Below, piece after piece: positions 1 to 9,121 of a stretch of 64,000 bases of DNA (position 1 is the stretch's first letter; every line of letters begins with the position of its first letter). The notes under the pieces were generated by a model. The model was not told where the DNA came from. It did no database searches and was given only the letters and a program-made list of their open reading frames with translations. Both the position numbers and the translations under genes were made by a program. The stretch lies in NCBI RefSeq assembly GCF_965227725.1, contig NZ_CBDDGH010000001.1, forward strand, positions 310,001 to 374,000. The letters are read 5' to 3'. The DNA comes from Shimia sp965227725. Lineage in GTDB: Bacteria; Pseudomonadota; Alphaproteobacteria; Rhodobacterales; Rhodobacteraceae.

Positions 1-581
1 AGCTGTTGGCTTGCGCGGTCCAAACGATCCTGAACATCTACATATTCAGCCCTCGCGACCTTTAAATCCGTTTGGAGAGCCTCGATCTCGATGATCAGGC
101 GATCTTTGTTTGCACCTACACTTTCAAGGTCAAGGTGGGCCGCGGACTGTAATGCAGCAAGTTCCGAAACCTGCTGCTGCAAATCTTGCTTTTGGCTTTC
201 CAACCTTTGCATTTCAGCCTCAGCACGCTTTTGAAATTGACCGAGTTTATTTTGGCGATCCAGAAATTCAGAATTTAGCAAGGCAAGCTCTTCTGTCTTC
301 TCGCGCTTGTGCGCCTCTAAAGCCTCATGCTCTCTTCGAAGTTGCTCGATCAAACCCTGTCGCTCAGATATCTCCGCGCGCGCCTGATCAAGCTCTGCTC
401 TTAGCCTCGCCGACTCACTCCGAAGCTTGTCTGAGGGTTCTTGAATAGCGGGCCCAACAAGCGTATCCGCCCCTGCTGAAACAGCGCTCTGAGCATTCTC
501 TTCTTGCGCACTGACCGGTTCGAACAAAAAAACAAACGAAAGGGCCGCAAGCATCAATTTAACCGAGTGACCCACAACCAT
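1..581 (-). CDS. Secreted coiled-coil protein, 3' end outside window
   Basis: The reverse-strand frame is open from an ATG at 581 to the window edge without a stop, giving about 193 residues of a partial protein. Residues 1-24 (MVVGHSVKLMLAALSFVFLF, then EPVSAQ) look like a Sec signal peptide with an AxAQ-type cleavage site. After a low-complexity stretch, residues from about 50 onward are rich in E, Q, K, L and R in heptad-like spacing (for example LRAELDQARAEISERQ), which indicates a long coiled coil. No catalytic domain is visible in the part present. It may be a periplasmic coiled-coil protein of the TolC-associated, EnvC-like or chromosome-partition-like type, but the family cannot be decided without the C-terminus. 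Confidence 0.6.
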   Translation of the reverse strand, partial: MVVGHSVKLMLAALSFVFLFEPVSAQEENAQSAVSAGADTLVGPAIQEPSDKLRSESARLRAELDQARAEISERQGLIEQLRREHEALEAHKREKTEELALLNSEFLDRQNKLGQFQKRAEAEMQRLESQKQDLQQQVSELAALQSAAHLDLESVGANKDRLIIEIEALQTDLKVARAEYVDVQDRLDRASQQ

Positions 582-984
582 CACCTGACGCTAACTAGCT
601 AAATAAGCATCAGTATCATTTAGACACGGTTTAAAATCAAGACGCTGCTGATTTTCCAACTAAAAGATCAAAATAAATCTCTCGTGTTTACAGCGTGTTT
701 TTTGGTTTCTCGTCGCAGGCGAATAACTGGATACTCGCAAAGCCTGTCCAAGCAGTCAAAAGGCCTACCCACTATTTCGTGCCTGTGGATGGCTATTAGA
801 TACACGTGCATTTTGCAGAAAATCGGACCGGACGCGCAGATGCGCTTTGCCGCCAATCTGCTGTTCAGATGCGACCTCTCTAGCGCCTAACACCGACAGT
901 CAACCCTGTCGTCCGAGCGGGAGAAAAACCAATTACATGAATAGAAGGACGACTTCAGCGCTAGAGCTGGGAAAACTGCTAAAG
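582..984. other. Intergenic region, no gene seen
   Basis: About 400 bases between the start of the coiled-coil protein gene and the 3' end of tRNA-Ser. Short open frames occur on both strands but none has a ribosome binding site, a recognisable domain or roseobacter-like composition. It presumably contains the promoter of the leftward gene; an A+T-rich stretch at about 590-680 is the best place for it. I see no clear terminator for the tRNA on this side. Confidence 0.4.
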
Positions 985-1074
985 TGGCGGAGGAGGTGGG
1001 ATTCGAACCCACGGAGGGCGTTAACCCTCGTCGGTTTTCAAGACCGGTGCATTCGACCACTCTGCCACTCCTCC
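985..1074 (-). tRNA. tRNA-Ser(UGA)
   Basis: The reverse strand gives a 90-nt class II tRNA. The acceptor stem GGAGGAG pairs with CTCCTCC, followed by discriminator G and an encoded CCA (985-987). The D-arm begins TGGCAGAGTGGTCGAATGC, the anticodon loop is CTTGAAA with anticodon TGA, and a long variable arm (GAGGGTTAACGCCCTC) is present as expected for serine tRNA. The T-loop is TTCGAAT. Confidence 0.97.
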
Positions 1075-1274
1075 GACGCCCTCTCCCTAATTGGCCCAGC
1101 GCATGGTTTCAAGCGAAAAACCTGCGCAAAAACTTGCAGAGCACTTTGGACAGACTTTCCATGCAAGGAACCGCAGGCTACACTCTCTCCAAAGCGCTCC
1201 GGCATCTAACAAAGGGATGAACACATTCCGCGATGCAACCGGAGCTACAGGCGTGAGCGGGCAGAGGACAAAAG

Positions 1275-2156
1275 ATGTATACACAAAAGAGCGTTTTGCG
1301 CGACAATTCAAAACGTTGGCTTATTGGCCTAGGCTTAACCGGGGCGGTATTTTTGTCCGCGTGCTCTGACATAGAAAACCCTTTCGCTAAGGGCGAAGAA
1401 GCGGCCGTGACCTCAGACGTTACGGGGCAGACCACCAAGCTGGTTGAACGCGATGTTGAAGCCCCCGAAGTCTTTTCAGCCTCCGAAGCCGGTCTTTGGG
1501 ATGGCCGCCCTTCACTTGGCGGTGTGTGGGCCGCACACCCTGCCGTGGGAGATCCTGAACGCGTAATCATCCGCAATCAATCCAATGGGAAATTTGTGAT
1601 CGGTGCCTTGTTCCGTCGGGAGCGCGAAATTCCAGGCCCGCGCATCCAAGTGTCATCAGATGCGGCAGAGGCGCTTGGGATGATCGCAGGACAACCTGTT
1701 GAATTGAACGTCACCGCCTTGCGCCGTGAAGAAGTGGCTGAGGAACTCCCCACACCCACTCCTGAAGAGGCCAGCGCGGAGCCAAGTGAAATTGCTGAGG
1801 TGCCTCTGGAGCCTATCGCCGCAGCAACTGCAGCCATCGCCGCGGCAGAAGCAAATGCGACTCCCGCAGCTCCAGAAACAACAGCCCGTTCAGAGGTGGC
1901 GCCGACACCATCCTCCTCAAACCTCGCCAAACCATACGTGCAGATCGGTATCTTCTCCGTACAAGACAACGCCAAGCGCGCCGCGTCTCAAATGGAAGCG
2001 GCCGGATTGCCATCACTCGTGCGCAAGACCACTTCTGGCGAAAAGACATTCTGGCGCGTCCTCGTTGGTCCTGCGAGCAGCAAATCAGGCCTGAAGACGA
2101 TGACAGATACTGTGCATAGCATTGGCTTCACCGACGCCTATGCAGTGACGAACTAA
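1275..2156 (+). CDS. SPOR-domain lipoprotein
   Basis: A 293-residue protein. The N-terminus carries a hydrophobic segment ending in LSAC (cysteine near residue 30), a good lipobox, so it is probably an envelope lipoprotein. The middle (about 150-215) is rich in A, P, E and T and is probably an unstructured linker. The C-terminal 75 residues (from PYVQIGIFSVQDNAKRAA) match a SPOR domain, which in other proteins binds peptidoglycan stripped of stem peptides at division sites. It has a GAGGA ribosome binding site at 1264-1268. It lies 14 bases upstream of a D,D-carboxypeptidase gene, in the place where many alphaproteobacteria have rlpA or another SPOR protein. No double-psi beta-barrel of RlpA is obvious, although DGRPSLGGVWAAHP near residue 76 is RlpA-like, so a diverged RlpA remains possible. 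Confidence 0.8.
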   Translation: MYTQKSVLRDNSKRWLIGLGLTGAVFLSACSDIENPFAKGEEAAVTSDVTGQTTKLVERDVEAPEVFSASEAGLWDGRPSLGGVWAAHPAVGDPERVIIRNQSNGKFVIGALFRREREIPGPRIQVSSDAAEALGMIAGQPVELNVTALRREEVAEELPTPTPEEASAEPSEIAEVPLEPIAAATAAIAAAEANATPAAPETTARSEVAPTPSSSNLAKPYVQIGIFSVQDNAKRAASQMEAAGLPSLVRKTTSGEKTFWRVLVGPASSKSGLKTMTDTVHSIGFTDAYAVTN

Positions 2157-2170
2157 GGGAGACCAAGCAT

Positions 2171-3340
2171 TTGTTTCGATCGGCTCTAAAACTCCTATCC
2201 GCCAGTGCCTTGGCTCTTGGCATCGCCACTTCGGTCCATGCCTTCGAAACCAAAGCGAAAGCTGCCTTTGTGATTGACCACACAACAGGCACAGTCCTGA
2301 TGGCAAAGAATGCTGATGATGCTTTGCCTCCTGCGTCGATGTCCAAGCTCATGACGCTTTACATGGCGTTTGAAGCTGTACGGGACGGTCGCTTGAGCAT
2401 GACCGAAAAATTGCCGGTCTCTCAACACGCGATGAACTATGGCGGATCGACCATGTTTTTGGACACCACCGATCGGGTTTCTGTCGAAGACTTGCTCCGC
2501 GGCATCATCGTGCTGTCTGGCAATGATGCCTGCGCCGTGATTGCGGAAACTCTGAGCCCGGATGGCACCGAGGCAGGTTTCGCACGTCTGATGACACGGC
2601 GAGCCCGCCAAATGGGCATGACCAATTCCACCTTTGCGAACTCAAACGGTTGGCCCGCGCCTGGCCACCGTATGAGCATGCGCGACCTTGCGTTGCTCGC
2701 GAACCATTTGATCACGGATTTCCCTGAATTCTATCCGATGTTTTCAGAGACAGAGTTTGCGTTTGATGGTCGTGCACCCAAGAACACGCAAAACCGCAAC
2801 CCTCTGCTCAAGCTGGATATCGGCGCCGACGGTTTGAAAACCGGCCATACCGTTGAGGCCGGCTATGGTTTGGTCGGCTCCGCCAAACAGGGCAACCGTC
2901 GCGTGATCTTCGCCTTCTCAGGCCTGGACACTGTTCAGGAAAGAGCCGAGATTTCGGAACAAATTGTCAACTGGGCCTTTCGTCAGTTTTCAGAAACGAC
3001 ACTGATCCGGCAAGGTGAACGTCTGGCTGAGGCGGATGTCTGGATGGGTAAGACACCACGCGTTGGCCTCGTACCCGCGGAAGACGTGGAGGTGCTGCTA
3101 CCAGTCCTGTCTCGCGGCAAAGTCGAAGGCGAAGTGATTTATAATGGCCCTATTGAAGCCCCCATCGCACAAGGCCAGCGCCTTGCTGAATTGGTACTAA
3201 GCCCCGAAGGGCTTCCCAAAATGCGCATTCCGCTCGTCGCAGAAACCGATGTGCCTGAAGGCGGATTCGGCGTGCGCCTACGTGCAGCATCGAGCGTGTT
3301 GATGTCTCAATTTGGCCTTTTGGTTGAGGAAGCGTCGTGA
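2171..3340 (+). CDS. D-alanyl-D-alanine carboxypeptidase (PBP5/6, DacF type)
   Basis: A 389-residue low-molecular-weight penicillin-binding protein that trims the terminal D-Ala from peptidoglycan stem peptides. A signal peptide (LSASALALGIATSVHA) directs it to the periplasm. All three catalytic motifs are present: SMSK with nucleophile Ser56 and Lys59, SGN at 116-118, and KTG at 223-225. The region after about residue 290 is the beta-rich C-terminal domain of the PBP5 family. No clear C-terminal amphipathic membrane helix is visible. The start is TTG at 2171, chosen because it opens the signal peptide and has AAGGGA 5' of it. The stop overlaps the GTG start of tmk by four bases, so translation is probably coupled. 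Confidence 0.93.
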   Translation: MFRSALKLLSASALALGIATSVHAFETKAKAAFVIDHTTGTVLMAKNADDALPPASMSKLMTLYMAFEAVRDGRLSMTEKLPVSQHAMNYGGSTMFLDTTDRVSVEDLLRGIIVLSGNDACAVIAETLSPDGTEAGFARLMTRRARQMGMTNSTFANSNGWPAPGHRMSMRDLALLANHLITDFPEFYPMFSETEFAFDGRAPKNTQNRNPLLKLDIGADGLKTGHTVEAGYGLVGSAKQGNRRVIFAFSGLDTVQERAEISEQIVNWAFRQFSETTLIRQGERLAEADVWMGKTPRVGLVPAEDVEVLLPVLSRGKVEGEVIYNGPIEAPIAQGQRLAELVLSPEGLPKMRIPLVAETDVPEGGFGVRLRAASSVLMSQFGLLVEEAS

Positions 3341-3972
3341 CCACTGGCTGCTTTATCACCTTTGAGGGCATTGATGGGTCGGGAAAGTCTACTCAAGCCA
3401 AAAAGCTCGCAGAAACTCTGAGATCTCAGGGGTTTGAAGTTGTTCTGACCCGTGAGCCCGGCGGCTCGGAAGGGGCCGAGCAAATCCGCTCATTGGTGCT
3501 GGAAGGAGATCCCGACCGGTGGTCTGCTGAAACAGAGATCCTGCTCTTCACCGCAGCGCGCCGCGACCATTTAGAACGCACGATTTTGCCTGCGATCGCT
3601 GCAGGCAAGGTGGTGATCTGTGATCGTTTTGCGGATAGCACCCGGATGTACCAAGGCCTGTCACGCGGCGATCTGCGCGCGTTGGTCGACAAGCTGCACA
3701 GCTTGATGATTGGCCGCGAACCAGACATGACCATTCTTATCGACATGGACCCTGCGGAAGGATTGAAACGGGCAAAATCGCGAAACACCTCTGAGGAGCG
3801 GTTTGAGGACTTCGGCGAAGGCCTGCAACGGCAAATGCGCCAGGGTTTTCTGGAGCTGTCAAAGGAATACGCTGACCGCTTCATCGTGATTGACGGTGCA
3901 CGCAGCCAAGATGAGGTGGCTGCTGACGTGCTGAGCCACACCACCAACCAGCTTAAAGGTCTAGCCGCGTGA
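3337..3972 (+). CDS. tmk: Thymidylate kinase
   Basis: A 211-residue dTMP kinase that phosphorylates dTMP to dTDP in the cytoplasm. The P-loop is at residues 11-19 (GIDGSGKST), preceded by the FITFE strand typical of the family. The DR(Y/F) motif involved in thymidine binding appears as CDRFADST, and the lid follows at about 140-160 (KSRNTSEERFEDF). Length is normal. It starts with GTG at 3337, overlapping the dac stop, and its stop overlaps the GTG of holB, so it sits in a coupled operon. The tmk-holB-tatD-hydrolase order is widespread in bacteria. Confidence 0.96.
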   Translation: MTTGCFITFEGIDGSGKSTQAKKLAETLRSQGFEVVLTREPGGSEGAEQIRSLVLEGDPDRWSAETEILLFTAARRDHLERTILPAIAAGKVVICDRFADSTRMYQGLSRGDLRALVDKLHSLMIGREPDMTILIDMDPAEGLKRAKSRNTSEERFEDFGEGLQRQMRQGFLELSKEYADRFIVIDGARSQDEVAADVLSHTTNQLKGLAA

Positions 3973-5120
3973 GCGACGAACAAGCGCCGGAACCTGATCG
4001 CGTTGAGGGCGCGCCGCATCCGCGCGAAACATATGCTTTGTTTGGGCAGGAGAGCGCGGAGGCCGATTTTCTCACGGCCGTGAATTCGCAACGGCTGCAT
4101 CACGGATGGCTGATCAGCGGCCCCAAAGGTGTGGGCAAAGCGACACTCGCCTGGCGGATCGCACGCTTCTTGCTGACGTTGCCCCCTGAGGCAGAAGGTG
4201 GCCTTTTTGGTGATGCCCCGCCAGAGCACACCTCTCTGAACGTAGACCCGGAACATCCGGTATCACATCGTATCCGAGCTCTGTCTGAACCTGGCGTGTT
4301 CCTTCTGCGCCGCGGTTGGGCAGGCAGCACCGACAGCGCGCGCGACAAATCCAGGCAAGAGGGCAAGTTTGCTTCCGAAATCCGCGTAAACGAAGTCCGC
4401 GAGCTGACTGGTTTCCTGCACATGTCCATGGCTGATGGCGGCCGCCGGGTTGTGATCGTCGATAGCGCTGACGAGCTGAACGTAAACGCAGCCAACGCCC
4501 TTTTGAAAATGTTGGAAGAGCCACCCGCGCGCACTGTGATGTTGTTGATATCGCATCAACCTTCACGCCTTCTGCCGACGATCCGTTCCCGCTGTCGCGA
4601 ACTACGCCTAAATCCGCTCACGCCGGAGGATATGCACTCGGCTCTCACTCAAGCAGGGTTTGAGGCCGCAGAGTCTCCGGCACTCTCCGAACTTGCCGGC
4701 GGTTCGGTTGGTGAAGCATTGCGGCTGCTGCAGCAGGATGGGCTGACGCTTTACTCCGAACTGCTTGCGCTGTTTTCCGCACGCCAGGGCTTTGATCGCC
4801 CAAGCGCTCTAAATCTTGCCAACACGATGGTCGGACGCGGGGCTGAGGCGCGCTTTGAGATGCTGTTGACCCTGCTGGACCTATTTTTGTTGCGCTTGGC
4901 GCGCACTGGCGCACTCGGCCAACCACCAATGGTCGAAGCAGTACCCAACGAGGCCCAAATTTTAAGCCAACTGGCCCACTCCCCTCACAAAGCGCGCCAA
5001 TGGGCGCAGGTCGCGCAAGAAATATCAGACAGAACACAACACGGAAAATCTGTGAACCTTGACCCCGCCTCTTTGGTACTCGATACGGTCTTTAAGATTC
5101 ACGAAACAGCGGTTGCTTGA
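3969..5120 (+). CDS. holB: DNA polymerase III delta' subunit
   Basis: A 383-residue AAA+ clamp-loader subunit that helps load the beta sliding clamp. The P-loop GPKGVGKAT is at 51-59. NVNAANALLKMLEEPP followed by SHQPSRLLPTIRSRCRELRL contains the sensor 1 region and the SRC motif of clamp-loader proteins. The zinc-binding cysteines seen in the E. coli protein are absent and there is an insert after the P-loop, as in other alphaproteobacterial delta' subunits. The GTG start overlaps the tmk stop, and the next gene begins 3 bases after the stop. Confidence 0.93.
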   Translation: MSDEQAPEPDRVEGAPHPRETYALFGQESAEADFLTAVNSQRLHHGWLISGPKGVGKATLAWRIARFLLTLPPEAEGGLFGDAPPEHTSLNVDPEHPVSHRIRALSEPGVFLLRRGWAGSTDSARDKSRQEGKFASEIRVNEVRELTGFLHMSMADGGRRVVIVDSADELNVNAANALLKMLEEPPARTVMLLISHQPSRLLPTIRSRCRELRLNPLTPEDMHSALTQAGFEAAESPALSELAGGSVGEALRLLQQDGLTLYSELLALFSARQGFDRPSALNLANTMVGRGAEARFEMLLTLLDLFLLRLARTGALGQPPMVEAVPNEAQILSQLAHSPHKARQWAQVAQEISDRTQHGKSVNLDPASLVLDTVFKIHETAVA

Positions 5121-5123
5121 GTT

Positions 5124-5930
5124 TTGACTGACCTACCTGAGATCACTGACAGCCATTGCCACCTCGATTTCCCCGATTTTGAGGGCCAGATCGACGACAT
5201 CATCACGCGCGCCGCCGACGCGGGTGTGACACGCATGGTGACAATCTGCACCAAGCTGCGCAATGAACCTACAATCCGCGCCATTGCTGAAGCTCACGCG
5301 CCAATCTTCTATGCCGCAGGCACCCATCCCATGAGTGCAGCGGATGAACCCATGGCAACGGTTGATGAGCTGGTGGCTATCGCGCAACACCCAAAAATGG
5401 TGGGCATAGGTGAAACCGGTCTCGACTATCACTACACCGCCGAGACCAAAGAGGTGCAGCAGGTCTCGTTGCGCATACATATCGAGGCCGCGCGCCAAAC
5501 TGGTTTGCCTCTCATTATCCACAGCCGCGACGCAGACGAGGACATGGCGCAGATCCTCACGGAGGAGCACAAAACCGGCAGTTTTGGCTGCGTGATGCAT
5601 TGCTACAGCTCCGGTCCAAAACTCGCGCAGCAGATGCTCGATCTCGGCTTTTATCTTTCCATGTCGGGCATTGCCGCCTTCCCGCGCTCACAAGAAGTTC
5701 GAGATATTTTTGCGGCAGCACCCGTCGACCGCATTTTGGTGGAAACCGACGCACCTTACCTTGCGCCCCCACCCTATCGCGGCAAGCGCAACGAGCCCGC
5801 ATATGTAGAGAAGACAGCGCGTGTTGGTGCTGAGGTTTTCGGCATGGAGTATGCCGATTTCGCAGCCCAAACACAGGCGAATTTTGAACGCCTTTTCAGC
5901 AAAGTCTTTCAGAAAGCCAACGCCGCATGA
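5124..5930 (+). CDS. TatD family metal-dependent hydrolase
   Basis: A 268-residue TIM-barrel metallohydrolase. DSHCHLDF (His11, His13) gives the first metal ligands. GIGETGLDYHY, IHSRDADEDM, MHCYSSGP and VETDAPYLAPPPYRGKRNEP are the remaining conserved TatD motifs. Family members are 3'-to-5' deoxyribonucleases or D-aminoacyl-tRNA deacylase-like enzymes; the exact substrate here is inferred only from family. The start is TTG at 5124, three bases after holB, giving the usual short N-terminus. The stop overlaps the ATG of the next gene. Confidence 0.92.
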   Translation: MTDLPEITDSHCHLDFPDFEGQIDDIITRAADAGVTRMVTICTKLRNEPTIRAIAEAHAPIFYAAGTHPMSAADEPMATVDELVAIAQHPKMVGIGETGLDYHYTAETKEVQQVSLRIHIEAARQTGLPLIIHSRDADEDMAQILTEEHKTGSFGCVMHCYSSGPKLAQQMLDLGFYLSMSGIAAFPRSQEVRDIFAAAPVDRILVETDAPYLAPPPYRGKRNEPAYVEKTARVGAEVFGMEYADFAAQTQANFERLFSKVFQKANAA

Positions 5931-6730
5931 GCGCAACGCTGACTTTCACCATCCTCGGATGTGGCAGCTCGGGGGGAGTGCCCCGCATTGGTGGCCACTG
6001 GGGTGACTGCGACCCCAAAAACCCAAAAAACCGCCGTCGTCGCTGCTCTATGCTGGTTGAGAAGCAAACATCCGAGGGCAAGACGACCGTATTGATCGAC
6101 ACATCCCCTGACATGCGTGATCAGCTCTTGTCGGAGAATGTCGGCGCTTTGGACGGGGTCGTTTATACGCATTCTCATGCAGACCATGTGCATGGCATTG
6201 ATGATCTGCGCATGGTGGTCTTTAACATGCGCAAACGGATTTCGGTCTGGGCGGATGGCGCTACACAAAACGACCTGCTTTCGCGCTTTGGCTACGCCTT
6301 TGTTCAGCCAAAAGATTCGCCCTACCCCCCAATCCTTGAGATGCACACCATTGGTGATGAGCCCTTTAGCGTCAGCGGCGCTGGCGGCGATATCACATTT
6401 GAACCGGTACGCGTAGACCACGGCAGCATCGATGCACTGGCATTTCGCATAAACGACGTTGTCTATATGCCAGACGTCTCTCAAATCTATGAGACATCAT
6501 GGGGCCAGCTCAAAGACCTCGACTGCCTGATCGTGGACGCCTTACGCAGAGCTCCGCACCCGACACACGCGCATTTGGATCAAGCTCTCGCCTGGATCGA
6601 GCAGCTTGCACCCAAGCGTGCTGTTCTCACAAACATGCATATCGATCTGGACTACGAAACGCTCGCCGCCGAAACCGCAGACCACATCACACCAGCATAT
6701 GACGGAATGAAAATTACCGTCGATCTTTAG
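5927..6730 (+). CDS. MBL-fold metal-dependent hydrolase (PhnP/RNase Z-like)
   Basis: A 267-residue metallo-beta-lactamase fold protein. It starts with the GCGSSGGVPRIGG signature at 11-23 and carries the dinuclear-metal motif HSHADH at 82-87, with further ligands near VYMPDVS and HLDQALAW. This is the group that contains PhnP (5-phospho-alpha-D-ribosyl 1,2-cyclic phosphate phosphodiesterase), but there is no phn gene nearby, so the substrate is unknown. The ATGA overlap with the tatD gene places it last in the tmk operon; the tatD-MBL pairing is common in alphaproteobacteria. Confidence 0.88.
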   Translation: MSATLTFTILGCGSSGGVPRIGGHWGDCDPKNPKNRRRRCSMLVEKQTSEGKTTVLIDTSPDMRDQLLSENVGALDGVVYTHSHADHVHGIDDLRMVVFNMRKRISVWADGATQNDLLSRFGYAFVQPKDSPYPPILEMHTIGDEPFSVSGAGGDITFEPVRVDHGSIDALAFRINDVVYMPDVSQIYETSWGQLKDLDCLIVDALRRAPHPTHAHLDQALAWIEQLAPKRAVLTNMHIDLDYETLAAETADHITPAYDGMKITVDL

Positions 6731-6757
6731 CGACCTCACCGCCCAAAGGCTCTCACG

Positions 6758-7687
6758 ATGCAAACTTTGATATCGGTGATCATGCCGGTCTTCATTCTGA
6801 TTGGCTTTGGGTACTTGGCTGCATGGCGTGGCTATTTCAGCGCATCCAACGTCGATGGTCTCATGCGCTTTGCCACGAACTTTGCGGTCCCCGTACTTCT
6901 GTTTCGCGCCATCTCAACTCTCGACCTAGCGGCAGAGTACAATCTCAACCTGCTCGGCAGCTTCTACGGTGCAGCGTTTATCTGTTTCACCACCGGCATG
7001 CTGGGAGCAAAGTTCTTTTTTGGCCGTGATTGGGAAGACGCCACAGCGATTGGGTTTGTATGCCTATTCTCAAACTCCCTGCTACTTGGGCTTGCCATTA
7101 TGGAGCGGGCCTATGGCGCTGACAGCCTGACCGGGAACTACGCAATCATCTCAATCCATGCGCCCTTCTGCTACGGGCTTGGCATTGCCACCATGGAGAT
7201 CATGCGCGCACGGCGCACAAGCAAAGCGCGGATCGTGCCAACTGTGTTGAAAGCAATGTTCTCCAATGCGCTGATATTGGGCATCGCATTGGGATTTATC
7301 GTCAACCTTGGCAAGGTCCCCGTGCCAGCACCTGCCATGCACGCCGTGAACCTGTTGGCATCCTCCGCGTTGCCTGCAGCACTCTTTGGGATGGGTGGTG
7401 TGCTTTATCGCTATCGCCCCGAGGGAGACATGCGCACAATCCTGTTTTGCTGCGCTGTCTCATTGGGCCTGCACCCTGCGCTCACGTTCCTATTTGGCTC
7501 TCTGTCCTCTATCTCCGTCGAAAATATGCGGTCGGCAATTGTCACCGCCTCTATGGCACCAGGTATCAATGCCTATCTCTTTGCCAATATGTATGGCCGC
7601 GCGATGAGAGTCGCGGCCTCAACAGTGCTGATCGGCACCGCCTTCTCCGTGCTTACCGTATGGCTGTGGCTCGGCGTTTTGCCCTAA
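6758..7687 (+). CDS. AEC family transporter
   Basis: A 309-residue membrane protein with about ten hydrophobic segments spread over the whole length, starting with LISVIMPVFILIGFGYLA. The FATNFAVPVLLFRAI and ALPAALFGMGGVL stretches resemble the two internal repeats of the auxin efflux carrier family, which exports small organic acids or amino acids. It has 27 bases of spacing from the previous gene and may be read with it or on its own. The substrate cannot be told from sequence. Confidence 0.85.
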   Translation: MQTLISVIMPVFILIGFGYLAAWRGYFSASNVDGLMRFATNFAVPVLLFRAISTLDLAAEYNLNLLGSFYGAAFICFTTGMLGAKFFFGRDWEDATAIGFVCLFSNSLLLGLAIMERAYGADSLTGNYAIISIHAPFCYGLGIATMEIMRARRTSKARIVPTVLKAMFSNALILGIALGFIVNLGKVPVPAPAMHAVNLLASSALPAALFGMGGVLYRYRPEGDMRTILFCCAVSLGLHPALTFLFGSLSSISVENMRSAIVTASMAPGINAYLFANMYGRAMRVAASTVLIGTAFSVLTVWLWLGVLP

Positions 7688-7759
7688 GTCCACCTTCAAC
7701 TCTTGCATACCAGCACAGGAGCCACCAATTCCTAAGATGTTAAGGAATAGGAAGCGCTC

Positions 7760-8401
7760 ATGACCCAAACTCCCATCCGTATAGACATCGTCTCTGATGT
7801 CGTTTGCCCTTGGTGCATCGTTGGCTATCGCCAACTTATGAAGGCGGCCGAAACCACGGGAGTTGAGATTGAAACATACTGGCATCCGTTTGAACTGAAC
7901 CCAGACATGGTGCCGGAAGGCGAAAACCTTCGCGACCATATCATGCGAAAATATGGATCATCGGCCGAGCAATCCGAGGACTCTCGCAAGCGCTTGTCCG
8001 ACATTGGCTCTGAGTTGGACATCGCGTTTGCTTGGACTGAAACCAGCCGCATCTACAACACCTTCGATGCGCACCAGCTCATTCACTGGGCCAGCGAACA
8101 AGGAAAAGCACGATCCCTGAAGCTCGCCCTGTTTGATGCCTACTTCATCGAAGGACGGGACGTGAGCGATAGAAATTTGCTTATTGAGGTCGCTCAAAGC
8201 CTTGGCCTAGACGGCGAAGAAGCGACAGCCGTGTTGGAGGATCAAAGATTTTCCGATGTGGTGCGCGAGAAAGAACGCTTTTGGACCTCGCGGGGCGTAT
8301 CGGGCGTCCCCACGATGATCTTTGACGCCAAACACGCGACATCTGGAGCCCAGGGAGTGGCAGTCTTTGCCAACATCCTCACCCAACTTGCGGCACGCTA
8401 A
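7760..8401 (+). CDS. DsbA family oxidoreductase, FrnE-like
   Basis: A 213-residue thioredoxin-fold protein with a CPWC active site at 16-19 (SDVVCPWCIVGYRQL), the all-helical insert expected of DsbA/2-hydroxychromene-2-carboxylate isomerase relatives, and the cis-proline loop GVSGVPTMIF. There is no signal peptide, so it acts in the cytoplasm, as expected of FrnE-type proteins, which act on disulfides under oxidative stress. Upstream TTAAGGAATAGGAAG supplies a ribosome binding site. A strong terminator follows at 8499. Confidence 0.9.
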   Translation: MTQTPIRIDIVSDVVCPWCIVGYRQLMKAAETTGVEIETYWHPFELNPDMVPEGENLRDHIMRKYGSSAEQSEDSRKRLSDIGSELDIAFAWTETSRIYNTFDAHQLIHWASEQGKARSLKLALFDAYFIEGRDVSDRNLLIEVAQSLGLDGEEATAVLEDQRFSDVVREKERFWTSRGVSGVPTMIFDAKHATSGAQGVAVFANILTQLAAR

Positions 8402-8818
8402 GCGGCCTACTTAAAGACAGTAAAACGTCTTCAGTCTCGGACCCACTTGCATCCGGCAGAGCAATCCGAGCCTGTTCATTTCCATGCAAAATTTGACACG
8501 CCGGAATCAGCGATTCCGGCGTTTTTGTTTGGCAACTCACGCCGCCCCATTCCCCAAAAATTCGACTTTTTTCCTTGAGACATGGTTCATGCTCTGAGGG
8601 TCAGAACGCCCAATGAACCAGCGCAGAACAGGCCGCAAAACTGTCCTTTTTCAAGCTTTTGCCCAGCTTCCTGCCGAGCTCTTGCCACCCTGACCGCAGA
8701 TGTTTCGCATTGTTCAGAAACGCCTCATCCGGACTGTTTCGGGGTAACGCGGTGTTAAGGCCTCCCAGCATAGGTTGCCTTCAATCAGCCAGTCCGAAAA
8801 CGGTATCGAACCAAACCC
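8402..8818. other. Intergenic region upstream of the chemotaxis operon
   Basis: About 417 bases. The first part contains the terminator of the preceding gene. The remainder (about 8535-8818) must contain the promoter of the chemotaxis operon. I do not see a clear sigma-70 or sigma-28 consensus and call none. Short reading frames here have no ribosome binding site or domain. Confidence 0.5.
8499..8529 (+). terminator. Rho-independent terminator
   Basis: Perfect 10-bp stem CGCCGGAATC (8499-8508) and GATTCCGGCG (8512-8521) with a 3-base loop AGC, followed by TTTTTGTTT. It ends the DsbA/FrnE transcript. Confidence 0.92.
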
Positions 8819-9121
8819 ATGAACACAGCAAACTCTTCCCCCCAACCAGACTGCATAGCGCTTCCGCAGCAGCTGGATTTCGCCCATTGCTCAGAACTAC
8901 GCCAGGCCATTGAAGCTTCACGTGGTCAACCCTTGGCCTTGGATGCGCTCCATGTGGAGTTTCTTGGAGGCGCCGGTGCCGAGCTTTTGCTGGCCACACG
9001 TGCCGAATGGGCCGCACGCGGCCTGGCATTCGAAGTCAAACAACCATCCGATGATTTTCTAAAAGGTATGGAGCGGCTCGGCCTGCCCCATTCCAGTCTT
9101 CTTGAAAGGGGCAACGCATGA
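8819..9121 (+). CDS. STAS domain protein of the chemotaxis operon
   Basis: A 100-residue protein made almost entirely of a STAS-like fold: LPQQLDFAHCSELRQAIEA, then LALDALHVEFLGGAGAELLL, where family members carry the phosphorylatable Ser/Thr, then helix and strand. The usual D-S/T-S is replaced by VEFLGGAG, so switch phosphorylation as in SpoIIAA is doubtful. It is the first gene of the operon and overlaps cheY by four bases (ATGA). Its likely role is a small protein-interaction module in signalling; this is inferred from position and fold only. There is no strong ribosome binding site at the ATG at 8819. Confidence 0.75.
   Translation: MNTANSSPQPDCIALPQQLDFAHCSELRQAIEASRGQPLALDALHVEFLGGAGAELLLATRAEWAARGLAFEVKQPSDDFLKGMERLGLPHSSLLERGNA

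Noticed and set aside
110..448. Plus-strand open frame near the left edge
   Set aside because: The opposite strand gives a signal peptide and coiled coil through to the window edge, with a plausible start at 581.
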